Origin: Mycobacterium sp.
GTDB taxonomy: Bacteria > Actinomycetota > Actinomycetes > Mycobacteriales > Mycobacteriaceae
Length of the DNA: 17,645 bases
NCBI GenBank assembly: GCA_029256565.1
Contig: JAQSXQ010000021.1
Location: forward strand, 1 to 17,645
Direction: 5' to 3'
Shown: positions 1 through 7,379 of the stretch, one piece after another
Position numbering within the stretch: position 1 is the stretch's first letter
Layout of the letters: each line of letters begins with the position of its first letter
The notes under the pieces: model-generated
Database searches by the model: none
Told to the model about the DNA's origin: nothing
What the model saw: the letters and a program-made list of their open reading frames with translations, nothing else
Program-made: the position numbers and the translations under genes

Positions 1-369
1 GCCGTCGCGTTCAGCACGGCGCTGCCGCCCGAGGCCGACGTCGCGGACGACGTGGTGCTCTGGCATCACGGGATGGGCGTGGTGATCCACCCAGACACCA
101 CCATCGGCCGCGGCGTGCAGATCGCCCACGGCGTCACCGTTGCGGCCGGCGCCCCGCATGCCGGCTCCGGCATGGGCGTCGTCATCGAGGACGGCGTCAC
201 GATCGGTGCGGGCGCATGCATCATCCCGAAGGAGGGCTACGGCCTCACACTCGGAAGGGGCTGCATCGTCGGCGCGAACGCCGTCGTGACCAAGGACGTG
301 CCGCCGGGTGCCGTCGCGGTGGGCCCCGGCGCGGACATCCGCCAGCGGACCCCACGCACCGTGGACTGA
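1..369 (+). CDS. Hexapeptide-repeat acyltransferase, serine O-acetyltransferase (CysE)-like, 5' end missing
   Basis: The frame is open from base 1 to the TGA at 367-369, so the gene starts outside the window; only about 122 C-terminal residues are visible. They show the left-handed beta-helix hexapeptide pattern (IGRGVQIAHGVTV, IEDGVTIGAGACI, LGRGCIVGANAVV) and the usual ending VTKDVPPGAVAVG. The HHGMGVVIHPDTTIG stretch resembles the CysE-type active-site coil. Such proteins transfer an acetyl group from acetyl-CoA to serine or to a sugar hydroxyl or amine; beside polysaccharide genes a sugar O-acetyltransferase is as likely as a cysteine-biosynthesis enzyme. A GTG at 52 could serve as a start, but the upstream frame is open and in character with the family, so I treat it as internal. 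It converges on the ACP gene. Fold confident, substrate unknown. Confidence 0.8.
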   Translation, partial: AVAFSTALPPEADVADDVVLWHHGMGVVIHPDTTIGRGVQIAHGVTVAAGAPHAGSGMGVVIEDGVTIGAGACIIPKEGYGLTLGRGCIVGANAVVTKDVPPGAVAVGPGADIRQRTPRTVD

Positions 370-389
370 AACGCGGTACCGATCTTCGA

Positions 390-413
390 CCGGCGCAACG
401 GCCCCTCCGCCGG
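390..413. terminator. Weak possible bidirectional terminator hairpin
   Basis: CCGGCG (390-395) pairs with CGCCGG (408-413) across a 12-nt loop, in the 97-bp gap between two convergent genes. The stem is short and has no T tract, so this is only a position-supported guess. Confidence 0.25.
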
Positions 414-466
414 CTCCGATCCTTCTGCTTGACAACGTAATCCCCCCGGATCGACGTTGGCCGGCT

Positions 467-733
467 CTACGCCGTCTCGAGAACGTGCTGCTTCCCGAGC
501 ACGAAGCGCGTCATCCGCGCGATCGTGTCGAGGTTCTCCGGGATCGTCTCGGTCTCCGACACCTCGATGCCGAACTGGGACTCGAGGAACTCGATGAGTT
601 CGAGAATCCCGGTCGAGTCCACGACGCCGCCTTCGACCAGTGATTCGTCGACTGCCGGTGTTCGGGATACGTCGCCGAACAGGTAGTTGTCCACGATGAA
701 ACCGGTCAGTTCCGAGCGGATTCGAGCATCCAT
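467..733 (-). CDS. Stand-alone acyl carrier protein
   Basis: This is an 88-residue protein, the normal size for an ACP. The phosphopantetheine attachment site is Ser40 in the context GGVVDSTGILELIEFLE; most ACPs have DSL, here it is DST. The acidic helix II that follows (ELIEFLESQFGIEV) is typical of docking to partner enzymes. ACPs carry acyl chains as thioesters in the cytosol. No ketosynthase, adenylation or AMP-ligase gene is visible, so the partner is unknown; the nearby acyltransferases and glycosyltransferases suggest acyl decoration of a glycan or glycolipid, which is inference. The ATG at 733 is supported by a GGGGG Shine-Dalgarno (740-744) six bases away. A CTAG-centred palindrome lies about 75 bp upstream. 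Confidence 0.88.
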   Translation of the reverse strand: MDARIRSELTGFIVDNYLFGDVSRTPAVDESLVEGGVVDSTGILELIEFLESQFGIEVSETETIPENLDTIARMTRFVLGKQHVLETA

Positions 734-793
734 TCATTTCCCCCTGTACTCGAGTGCCGCATGGCCACGGCACGCGATGAGCTTAACATCTGG

Positions 794-819
794 CGAACTA
801 GGTAAAAGGAACTAGTTCC
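794..819. promoter_or_regulatory. CTAG-centred operator-like palindrome pair in the ACP/GT-C divergent region
   Basis: A perfect 12-bp palindrome GGAACTAGTTCC (808-819) sits 14 bp centre-to-centre from a second, partial copy CGAACTAGG (794-802). CTAG is rare in this high-GC sequence. The same core occurs at 10577-10612 in the other divergent region of the polysaccharide locus and, as a near copy, at 15859-15871. On the minus strand the proximal half reads CTAGTTCGCCA, about 61 bp before the ACP start; the 10577 site reads CTAGTTCGTCA toward its leftward gene. I infer an operator for a dimeric regulator; the regulator is not identified. The 734-986 region shows no other clear feature. Confidence 0.55.
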
Positions 820-986
820 GCGGTACGGGACGCGAGACCCACACGGAGACAACATAATACGTCAGAGCGCGGATCGCATTTCCTGGGTGCGTGGGCGCGG
901 CAGGCAAACGTCGAATAGTCCTTCGGTCGGTAGGCAGGGGGCTCTTGGGTCGTTATCCTGAGTCGGTGGCAGTCGGGGGTCTGGCA

Positions 987-2210
987 ATGCGGGGTGAGGT
1001 AGCCGTGCGGAATCGCACGCGCACCTACTGGATGGTGGGAGCGACGGTTTCCGCCGCCCATCTGATCGTCGCGGCCGCGCTGAGCCGTTCGGTGGGTGCC
1101 CTGTACGAGGACGGCGGTCACTTCCACGTTCTCGCTGCCGGGCTGGCAAGCGATTTCGACTTCGGCCCGCCGCACTTCGAGGCGGCGCGTCCGCCTGGGT
1201 GGCCCATGCTCCTGGCGATCACGTACCGAATCCTCGGTCCGCATCCCAACGTGGGACTGGTCCTGACCGCCGTTCTGGCAGGTCTGACCGCCGTCGCGCT
1301 GATGCACCTCGGCCAGCGCCTCGGGATGACGCCGAGGCAGGCCACGCTCGCGGGCCTCGCGTACGGGCTGTTCCCCTGGGTGCTGATCATCGGTGCCTCG
1401 CTGTACGCCGAGACCCTCTTCAATCTGCTGACGGTCGGTCTCTGCTACCTGGTAGTCGAACTGCGCGAGCGACGAAGGGTGGCGTGGTGGTGGCTCGCGG
1501 CGGGGCTCCTCGCCGGGTACGCGACACTCGTGCGGCCCGTCATGGCGTTCTGGCTGCCCGCGTTGGTGATCTTCGCCCTCGGCCGCCGGCTCGATTGGCG
1601 CGCGGCCACCGGAGCGGTGGTGGGGCTGGCCATAGTCCTGGGCGCCTGGTCGTGGCGGAACTACGAACGACTGGACGCATTCGTTCCGCTGACCACTGCC
1701 GGGGGAGTGACGATCGCGCTGGCCAACAACGACCTTGCGGACTCCGGACAGGCGAACGAGGGATTGCCGGTCCCGCCGGTCGACGAAGTGGAGAACGACC
1801 GCTTCCTGCGCGACTTCGCCGTCGCGTGGATCCGCGAGAATCCCGCAGAGTTCGCCGAGCGAGTTCCCGAACGGCTGGTCCGAACCTTCGACCCGGTCAC
1901 GCGGCTCAACCGTGGCGTGTTCGGCGACCCCGCTCCGAGATGGGCGGTCCGGGCCGCGTGGATCGCCGCGCTCGTGTTCGTCGCAGTGGGGCTGTTCCGG
2001 CGCCACCGCGGCCCGTGGCTGGTCCCCCTCAGTCTCGTGGTGCTCCTGACGGCGCAGGTCATGGTGTTCGGCGGAGGGTTCCGCTTCCTCGTACCGGCCC
2101 TGCCGTTCCTGGCGCTGTGGGCGATCGTCGGCGCAGCGTCGTTGAGGGACACGGTGTGGCCGAGAGGCGCTGCGTCGTCCGCGCACGTCGCGAAGGAGTC
2201 GGTATCGTGA
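987..2210 (+). CDS. Polytopic membrane glycosyltransferase, GT-C fold (GT39/GT87/ArnT-like)
   Basis: The protein is about 407 residues with roughly ten hydrophobic segments. After the first segment comes a loop with acidic residues (ALYEDGGHFHVLA, about residues 38-50), the usual place of the catalytic acidic residue in GT-C enzymes. Near the end is GGGFRFLVPALPFLALWA, a recurring signature of GT39/ArnT-like proteins. Such enzymes use polyprenyl-phosphate sugars and act on the outer face of the membrane. I chose the ATG at 987, preceded by GGGGG at 974-978; the GTG at 1005, with GAGGT upstream, is a close alternative. It is first in a three-gene unit, and its stop overlaps the next start (GTGA, 2207-2210). 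Family fairly sure, substrate unknown. Confidence 0.78.
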   Translation: MRGEVAVRNRTRTYWMVGATVSAAHLIVAAALSRSVGALYEDGGHFHVLAAGLASDFDFGPPHFEAARPPGWPMLLAITYRILGPHPNVGLVLTAVLAGLTAVALMHLGQRLGMTPRQATLAGLAYGLFPWVLIIGASLYAETLFNLLTVGLCYLVVELRERRRVAWWWLAAGLLAGYATLVRPVMAFWLPALVIFALGRRLDWRAATGAVVGLAIVLGAWSWRNYERLDAFVPLTTAGGVTIALANNDLADSGQANEGLPVPPVDEVENDRFLRDFAVAWIRENPAEFAERVPERLVRTFDPVTRLNRGVFGDPAPRWAVRAAWIAALVFVAVGLFRRHRGPWLVPLSLVVLLTAQVMVFGGGFRFLVPALPFLALWAIVGAASLRDTVWPRGAASSAHVAKESVS

Positions 2211-3178
2211 CCTCGCTCGAAAACGACGTGGCCGACGGCGGATTCGTCGCCGCCGGCGAACATGCGGATGCGTCGATCATCGTCGTGACCTACAACAGCG
2301 CAGCCGACATCGGTCTTCTGCTGGACGACCTGCGGGCATCGGCTCGCTTGCATGCCTTGCGCGTCCTGGTGGTGGACAACCAGTCCTCCGACGCCACCGT
2401 CGAAGTCGTCGCGAACTACCCGGATGCGTTGCTCGTCGAGTCAGGCGGCAATCTGGGCTACGCCGGCGGCATCAATCGCGCGCTGCCGCATATCGGATCG
2501 TGCGGATCGGTGTTGATCCTGAATCCGGATCTGCGAGTCCGGCCGGGCGCGATCGGTCGGATGCTCGAGACGCTCGCATCCGACGATCGAGTGGGCGTGG
2601 TCGTGCCACGCATACTCGACCACGACGGGCAGATCTATCCGTCCCTGCGCTTCGAGCCCTCCACGATGGGTGTCATCGGCGACTCGCTCTTCGGCCGAGC
2701 GCTCTGGCGAGGACGGCCGTGCTCCCTGTCCGAATTCGACTACCGCAGCGACAGTTACCAACACCCACACGACGTCGACTGGGCCACCGGTGCGGCGATG
2801 CTCATCCGGGGTGAGGTCGCGCGTCGTCTGGGCGACTGGGACGAGCGGTTCTTCCTGTACTCCGAGGAGATCGAGTACTTCCGGCGGGTGCGCGACAGCG
2901 GCTGCGTGGCGCGCTACGAACCATCCGCCGTCGTCGAGCACCGACTGGGCGGATCGGGCACCTCGCCCGCACTCGCCGCGCTCATGGCGGTCAACCGGGT
3001 CCGCTACGTCGAGATGCACCACGGGCGGATGTATTCCGCGATGTTCCGTGCTGCCGTGGCGCTCGGCGAAGTGCTGCGATCCTACGACCGAACCCACCGC
3101 CGCACACTCGCGGTGGTACTGAGCCGGCGGAAGTGGTCGGGGTTGCCGAAGGCAACCAAGATGGCAGCGCCGCTGTGA
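2207..3178 (+). CDS. GT2 glycosyltransferase, rhamnosyltransferase (WbbL/RfbF)-like
   Basis: A 323-residue cytosolic or membrane-associated GT-A enzyme. The N-terminal nucleotide-sugar fold is clear: IIVVTYNS (24-31), VVDNQSSDAT (55-64), GGNLGYAGGIN (80-90) and NPDL (106-109), the DxD-equivalent in this branch. The second half has WATGAAMLIRGE and DERFFLYSEEIEYFRR, the acceptor-side signature of WbbL-type rhamnosyltransferases, so transfer from a dTDP-sugar, perhaps dTDP-rhamnose, is a reasonable inference. The GTG start at 2207 overlaps the upstream stop by four bases and has AAGGAG at 2193-2198, eight bases away. Its own stop overlaps the next start. Translational coupling along the unit is likely. 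Confidence 0.87.
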   Translation: MTSLENDVADGGFVAAGEHADASIIVVTYNSAADIGLLLDDLRASARLHALRVLVVDNQSSDATVEVVANYPDALLVESGGNLGYAGGINRALPHIGSCGSVLILNPDLRVRPGAIGRMLETLASDDRVGVVVPRILDHDGQIYPSLRFEPSTMGVIGDSLFGRALWRGRPCSLSEFDYRSDSYQHPHDVDWATGAAMLIRGEVARRLGDWDERFFLYSEEIEYFRRVRDSGCVARYEPSAVVEHRLGGSGTSPALAALMAVNRVRYVEMHHGRMYSAMFRAAVALGEVLRSYDRTHRRTLAVVLSRRKWSGLPKATKMAAPL

Positions 3179-4023
3179 GTTTCGTTGGCATGAACCGTGG
3201 CGCGGTGATCGTGCCCGCATACGACGAGGCGATGGTCATCGAACGGACCCTCAACCCGTTGAGCCAGCTCGCGGTGGAGGGATCCATCGAACTGATCGTG
3301 GTGTGCAACGGATGCACCGACGACACCGCCCAGCGAGCGCGAGGCATCCCGGGTGCCGTGGTACTCGAAACGGATGTCGGTTCGAAGACGTTCGCGCTCA
3401 ACACCGGTGACGAGGCCGCCACCTCGTGGCCGCGGCTCTACCTCGATGCCGACATCGAGATCACGCCGACGGCCGTACTGGCCGTGCTCGACGCACTACG
3501 GCGCGGTGACGTGCTCGCAGCCCGTCCTGCGTTCCGCTACGGCACGCGGGGCGCGACCGCACTGGTTCGCGCGTACTACCGTGCGCGCACGCGGATGACA
3601 GCCGAGCGGGATGCGCTGTGGTGGGCGGGGGTGTACGCCCTGACCGAGGCGGGACACCGACGCTTCGGCCGGTTCCCCGACATCACGGGCGACGACAAGT
3701 TCGTGGACGGCCAGTTCGCGACCGACGAGAAGATGGTCGTGTCGACGGAGCCCTCGATCTGGGTCACCCCGACCGACGTCCGCGGACTGCTCACCGTCCT
3801 CGGCCGCCACAACAGGGGCAATGTCGAGTTGGCGGCGCTCGATCCGCTCGGCGCGCCGAGGACGGCCGGAGCCACCGCCCGCGCCGTGTTGCGCACCGCC
3901 AGGGGGCCGCGATCGACGGCCGATGCCGCGGTCTATCTCGCCGTGGCACTGCTGGTTCGGTGGCGCGCCGCCCGTCCCGCTACGAGCTGGGAACGCGACG
4001 TCACCAGTCGGTCGAGGAGGTGA
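3175..4023 (+). CDS. GT2 family glycosyltransferase
   Basis: A 282-residue GT-A glycosyltransferase. It opens with AVIVPAYDEAMVIERTL, has IVVCNGCTDDT for nucleotide binding and a canonical metal-binding DAD at residues 91-93 (RLYLDADIEI). The C-terminal part (TGDDKFVDGQFATDEKM) fits the acceptor/base region; the donor cannot be read. The GTG at 3175 overlaps the upstream stop (GTGA 3175-3178); an ATG at 3190 is an alternative, and neither has a strong Shine-Dalgarno. The last 91 bases run antisense through the 3' end of the minus-strand polymerase gene (3933-4023). The basic C-terminal tail (ERDVTSRSRR) lies in that shared stretch. Confidence 0.85.
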   Translation: MSFVGMNRGAVIVPAYDEAMVIERTLNPLSQLAVEGSIELIVVCNGCTDDTAQRARGIPGAVVLETDVGSKTFALNTGDEAATSWPRLYLDADIEITPTAVLAVLDALRRGDVLAARPAFRYGTRGATALVRAYYRARTRMTAERDALWWAGVYALTEAGHRRFGRFPDITGDDKFVDGQFATDEKMVVSTEPSIWVTPTDVRGLLTVLGRHNRGNVELAALDPLGAPRTAGATARAVLRTARGPRSTADAAVYLAVALLVRWRAARPATSWERDVTSRSRR

Positions 4024-5357
4024 CGGTCGCGACGCTGCTCCGGCGCGGCGACGTCGAAGCCAGACCACAGCAGGCCGAACAGGACGAAGAAGACGAGCGC
4101 CGCCTGCTCGAAGGAGAACAGGTCGAAGGTGAAGCTCGACGCGATGATCCCGACGGTCATCGCGGCCATGACGTAGGTCTGCTCCCGCTGCCGCGGTGAC
4201 CTGACACCACGCATGGAAGCCGACATGCCGAAGAGTGCACCGATCATGACAGCGGTCATCGCGATCAACCCGATCACGCCGCCCTGCACGACTGCCTGCA
4301 GCCACTCGTTGTCGAGATAGCCGAATACGGTGGGCGGTGCGCCGCCGAGTCCGAGCCCGAAGATCGGATGTTCGCTCAGCGTCTCCGACACCTTGGCGTA
4401 GTCCTCGAGTCTGCCCGAGACGCTCTCGTCCTCCGCAGAGCCAGTGAACGTGCGCCACAGCGCGTCCGCGACCTCCGGGAACGCCGCCACGTACCCGGTG
4501 ATCGCGGCGGCGATCACGACCGATGACACGGCGATCGGGCGAAGCTTGAAGGCGAACACGTAGATGGCCAATGCGGCCAGCAGCGAGATGATCCCGGATC
4601 TCGAGACCGAGGCGGGTAGCGCGAGCGCCGCGATGACGCACGCGGCTCCGGACAGCCACCGAACCCGACGACGCGTCGCGTGGCGGGCGAAGTAGATGGT
4701 CAGCGGAATGGTCACCGCCGCCAGCACCGAGAACTCGATGGCGTGCTGAGACGTACTGCGAACGCGGGTGACCCCCATGCGTTCGCTCAAGGCCAGGTCT
4801 TCGGTGTTGAGGATGAACCCCGGCGGTTGGAAGAAATAGCGCAGGTCGATGGAACTCACGCTCTGCAGCAGTCCGACGAAACACGCAAACGTCAGCCCCG
4901 CCGCCAGCCACCCGAGCAGGACGTCGCGTTGCCGCGCGTTTCGAACGCTCACCAACACGTACAACCCGGCGGCGACGTGACCGGCCAGCGCGAGCAGTGA
5001 GCGGGTCCTGTTGGAAGCGGTCGTGAAGTCGTCGTGCGCGGTCATGCCCATGCCGGAGACGATCAGCCACATGGTGAGGTACGCCAGCAGTATCACCATG
5101 CCCGGGTTGAGGGTGCGACCGCCGCCCGATCTGCGCTGTATCAGGAAGCCGAGTATCAAGAGTCCGAACATGATCAGCGTGATGATCCGGACGGGGGTTC
5201 CGTTGCCCTTCAACGCGCCCGGCAGCACCACGTAGACCGGAAGTGCCGGAATGACGAAGCACAGCAGCCGCAGCATCCATGGTGGTGGCGGGTCCGCGGG
5301 TGCCGGGTCCGCGCTGACGACGCCAACCGCTGGCGCGTCGGGGTCAGTGATGGTCAC
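3933..5357 (-). CDS. O-antigen ligase/polymerase (Wzy/WaaL)-like membrane protein
   Basis: A 474-residue protein with about eleven to twelve hydrophobic segments and a large loop before the last ones. The late stretch ETLSEHPIFGLGLGGAP followed by NEWLQAVVQGGVIGL is the Wzy_C pattern of O-antigen ligases and polymerases. It probably joins lipid-linked repeat units, or ligates the finished chain, at the outer face of the membrane. It is last in the eight-gene minus-strand unit, directly after three chain-length regulators, as expected for a Wzy/Wzz pair. The GTG start at 5357 overlaps the upstream stop (GTGA, 5354-5357). The 3' end overlaps the convergent GT2 gene by 91 bases. Whether this or the protein at 10845 is the polymerase cannot be told from sequence. 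Confidence 0.85.
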   Translation of the reverse strand: MTITDPDAPAVGVVSADPAPADPPPPWMLRLLCFVIPALPVYVVLPGALKGNGTPVRIITLIMFGLLILGFLIQRRSGGGRTLNPGMVILLAYLTMWLIVSGMGMTAHDDFTTASNRTRSLLALAGHVAAGLYVLVSVRNARQRDVLLGWLAAGLTFACFVGLLQSVSSIDLRYFFQPPGFILNTEDLALSERMGVTRVRSTSQHAIEFSVLAAVTIPLTIYFARHATRRRVRWLSGAACVIAALALPASVSRSGIISLLAALAIYVFAFKLRPIAVSSVVIAAAITGYVAAFPEVADALWRTFTGSAEDESVSGRLEDYAKVSETLSEHPIFGLGLGGAPPTVFGYLDNEWLQAVVQGGVIGLIAMTAVMIGALFGMSASMRGVRSPRQREQTYVMAAMTVGIIASSFTFDLFSFEQAALVFFVLFGLLWSGFDVAAPEQRRDRHLLDRLVTSRSQLVAGRAARHRTSSATAR

Positions 5358-6118
5358 TGCGACGGTGCCACTGTTGCCGGCTCACGCGGCCGCTGATCGT
5401 CCATCGGCAGGTCGGCGGTCGCCTCGTCGAGGATCGTCGCGTCGGGTGCCACGTCCCCGGTGGGCCCGGCCGTCGATCGCACCCGCTTGCGACGGCGGTT
5501 CAGCACGACGTCCACCAGCACCGTGACTAGGACCGTGAGGCCGACACCGCCAACGGCCACGGTCATCGTGGACCGTGTCCGTGACGGCATGGCGGGAACC
5601 GGCACGCTGGGCGGGGAAACGATGAACGACGTGGCCATCATCTCCGGGGGGACGTCGGCCTGCACCTGAATGTTCTCCAGCGACGCGCGGAGTTCCATGG
5701 CCGCCAGTTCGAGTGTCTTCGTGGCAGATTCGGGATTCGCCGTGGCGACGTCGATCATGACCAGCGGGATGGGCGGCGACGTCGCGGGCACCGGAAAGAG
5801 CCGTGCGTCGTAGATGGGCTCGCCGCCCGCGGCGACGACGCGATTGACCACCGTCGACTGGCGCAGGCCCAGCGAGGCCATGTTGGCGAGCAGAGGCGCC
5901 CCACCGAAGTCGAGCAGCCCGTTGCGTGGCACCGCCTGGCCCGTTGCGACCGTGTCCACCCGTTGATTGGGGGGAGCAAGGCCGATCACCGTCTGCGAGT
6001 AGTAGACCGGCAGGACCGATGTGTACACCTGGTGGCAGTACACCCCGGTGACCGCCAGCAAGGGGATCAGGATGTACCAGCGTCGCAGGCACGATCGGAC
6101 GACGTCGAACAGGTCCAC
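5354..6118 (-). CDS. Wzz-type polysaccharide chain-length determinant (PCP), third of three
   Basis: A 254-residue protein with the PCP layout: one membrane segment near the N-terminus (about 14-32), an extracytoplasmic domain, a proline-rich stretch (SPPSVPVPAMP) and a second membrane segment (about 184-206). That Pro-rich motif before the second segment is the Wzz hallmark. A basic cluster (NRRRKRVR) and an acidic cytoplasmic tail of about 40 residues follow; no Walker motifs are present, so it is not a fused tyrosine kinase. It probably sets chain length together with the adjacent polymerase. The GTG start at 6118 lies only three bases after the previous stop, the one junction in this unit without a 4-nt overlap. 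Confidence 0.8.
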   Translation of the reverse strand: MDLFDVVRSCLRRWYILIPLLAVTGVYCHQVYTSVLPVYYSQTVIGLAPPNQRVDTVATGQAVPRNGLLDFGGAPLLANMASLGLRQSTVVNRVVAAGGEPIYDARLFPVPATSPPIPLVMIDVATANPESATKTLELAAMELRASLENIQVQADVPPEMMATSFIVSPPSVPVPAMPSRTRSTMTVAVGGVGLTVLVTVLVDVVLNRRRKRVRSTAGPTGDVAPDATILDEATADLPMDDQRPREPATVAPSQ

Positions 6119-6121
6119 GGG

Positions 6122-6760
6122 TCAGTTTCCTTTCACGAGGTTCGCGAGTTCGGGATCTCGACGGCGCGTGGACCCGGACCGGATCCACACAGCCGCCGCA
6201 CCCAGCACGATGGCGATGAGCGCCGTCGGCACTCCGAGCGTCAGCCGTACCGGGACGTCACTGCGCGGATCGCTCGCACCGCTGACCTGGGTGACCCGCA
6301 CCTTCTGGGCGCCCATGCCGGTGGGGGTCTCCAATGCCCTGGTGTAGGCGATGAATTCGGTTGCGTATGCGTCGGCCAGCGCACGAGCCTCGTCGGCCGA
6401 CGGCGCACTGACCGATACGTCGATGAGCGAGGTGTTCGGCGGTACCCTCGCTGCGCTGACGTGCTCGCCGAGTTGCTCAGCGGTCTGCGATGAACGGAGT
6501 TCGTCCACGACGCGCTGGCTCACGACCTCGCTCGTCAGCAACGGGAGGTAGGAGTTGATCCGCTCCCTGGCCACGTCGTCGTTCTGGTAGGCCTCGAACG
6601 TCGTGGATCCGGAGATCGACACGAGGAGTCGAGTCGACGACGTGTACGTCGTCGGGGTTGCCAGGATGAGTGCCGTGCCGAGCACGGCGACGCCGGATGC
6701 GATCCACGCGAACGTCCGCCACCGCTCGGACATTTCGCCGAGGAACTCGAAAGCGTTCAC
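6122..6760 (-). CDS. Wzz-type polysaccharide chain-length determinant (PCP), second of three
   Basis: A 212-residue protein with membrane segments at about 16-34 and 172-193. The first is followed by TPTTYTSSTRLLVSI, the typical Wzz/YveK entry into the extracytoplasmic domain. The middle has NTSLIDVSVSAPSADEARA and YATEFIAYTRALETP, the conserved helix pattern of this family. I chose the GTG at 6760 because it overlaps the previous stop as GTGA (6757-6760) and gives a normal N-terminus; an upstream start at 6850 would add 30 residues that are only the shadow of the preceding gene. Because the preceding gene is frameshifted, coupled translation into this gene is probably reduced. Confidence 0.82.
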   Translation of the reverse strand: MNAFEFLGEMSERWRTFAWIASGVAVLGTALILATPTTYTSSTRLLVSISGSTTFEAYQNDDVARERINSYLPLLTSEVVSQRVVDELRSSQTAEQLGEHVSAARVPPNTSLIDVSVSAPSADEARALADAYATEFIAYTRALETPTGMGAQKVRVTQVSGASDPRSDVPVRLTLGVPTALIAIVLGAAAVWIRSGSTRRRDPELANLVKGN

Positions 6761-7379
6761 CGCGCACCCCGGTATGGCTCGTCGGCGAGGGATTGGGTAC
6801 CGGCGGATGACCGCCCCGCCGAGGCGCGGGCCGAGGCGAGTACCACGCACATCGCGCCGACCACGACACCCGTCAGTGCGGCGCCCGCCAAGACTGCCGC
6901 GACGGGCAGACCCCAGGCGCTGACTCGAACCTCGGTGGACGGTGGATTGACGGCGACCAGTTCGGCGCGCGGAACGAGCGAACCCGGCACGGTCTCCAAT
7001 CCGTCGACCGTCGCGGTCAATTCGTCGAGCAGAACGCGACCTGGATGAGCGCCGTACCGGGAGGGTTCTCGGCGTCGACTCGCTTGGCGAGTGTCTCGGG
7101 TGCGAGGTCGAGCCCCAGATCGGTGACGACCCGCGACGTCAGGGCCGGGTTGTCGGCGAGCGCGGCGAACGTGCGGGCGCGGCCCTGCGCGTACGAGTCG
7201 CCACCGTCGACCACACTGCTGACGTCCCCCGGTGTGCGCACGAACAACGTTGCCTCGCAGCGGTAGAGGGGTGGTGTCGCCATGAGTGCTGCGGTCGTGA
7301 CCGCCAGTGAGACGAGGACACCCCAGCAGAGCCAACGCCACTTGGCGCGAAGCAGACCCAGATACGAGGTGATCATCAC
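6757..7379 (-). pseudogene. Frameshifted Wzz-type chain-length determinant (PCP), first of three
   Basis: The 5' part (GTG 7379 or ATG 7376) encodes a normal PCP start: a membrane segment (WLCWGVLVSLAVTTAALMA), then PPLYRCEATLFVRTPGDV, down to PPGTALIQVAF, and runs into TGA at 7017-7019. The 3' part of the same family lies in the -1 frame from about 7032: LLDELTATVDGLETVPGS, VAVNPPSTEV, a second membrane segment and the stop at 6757. Aligned with the two PCP genes downstream, about 14 residues are missing exactly at the junction, matching SAPSADEARALADA of the second PCP and ANPESATKTLELAA of the third. A deletion of 3n+1 bases, about 40 or 43, explains both the gap and the frame change. The product ending at 7017 would lack the C-terminal membrane segment. 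An assembly error is possible but would have to remove the same segment. Confidence 0.78.

Noticed and set aside
798..2186. 462-codon open frame on the minus strand
   Set aside because: It is antisense to the GT-C gene, has Arg/Gln/Pro-rich low-complexity sequence with no domain, and is a typical shadow frame of high-GC DNA.
3496..5280. 594-codon open frame on the minus strand
   Set aside because: It shares the strand of the Wzy-like gene in another frame; its Arg/His-rich translation has no membrane segments, unlike the clear polytopic protein in the chosen frame.
7010..7060. Programmed -1 frameshift as the cause of the split PCP frame
   Set aside because: No slippery heptamer is seen before the stop, and the missing 14 residues relative to the neighbouring PCPs point to a deletion.
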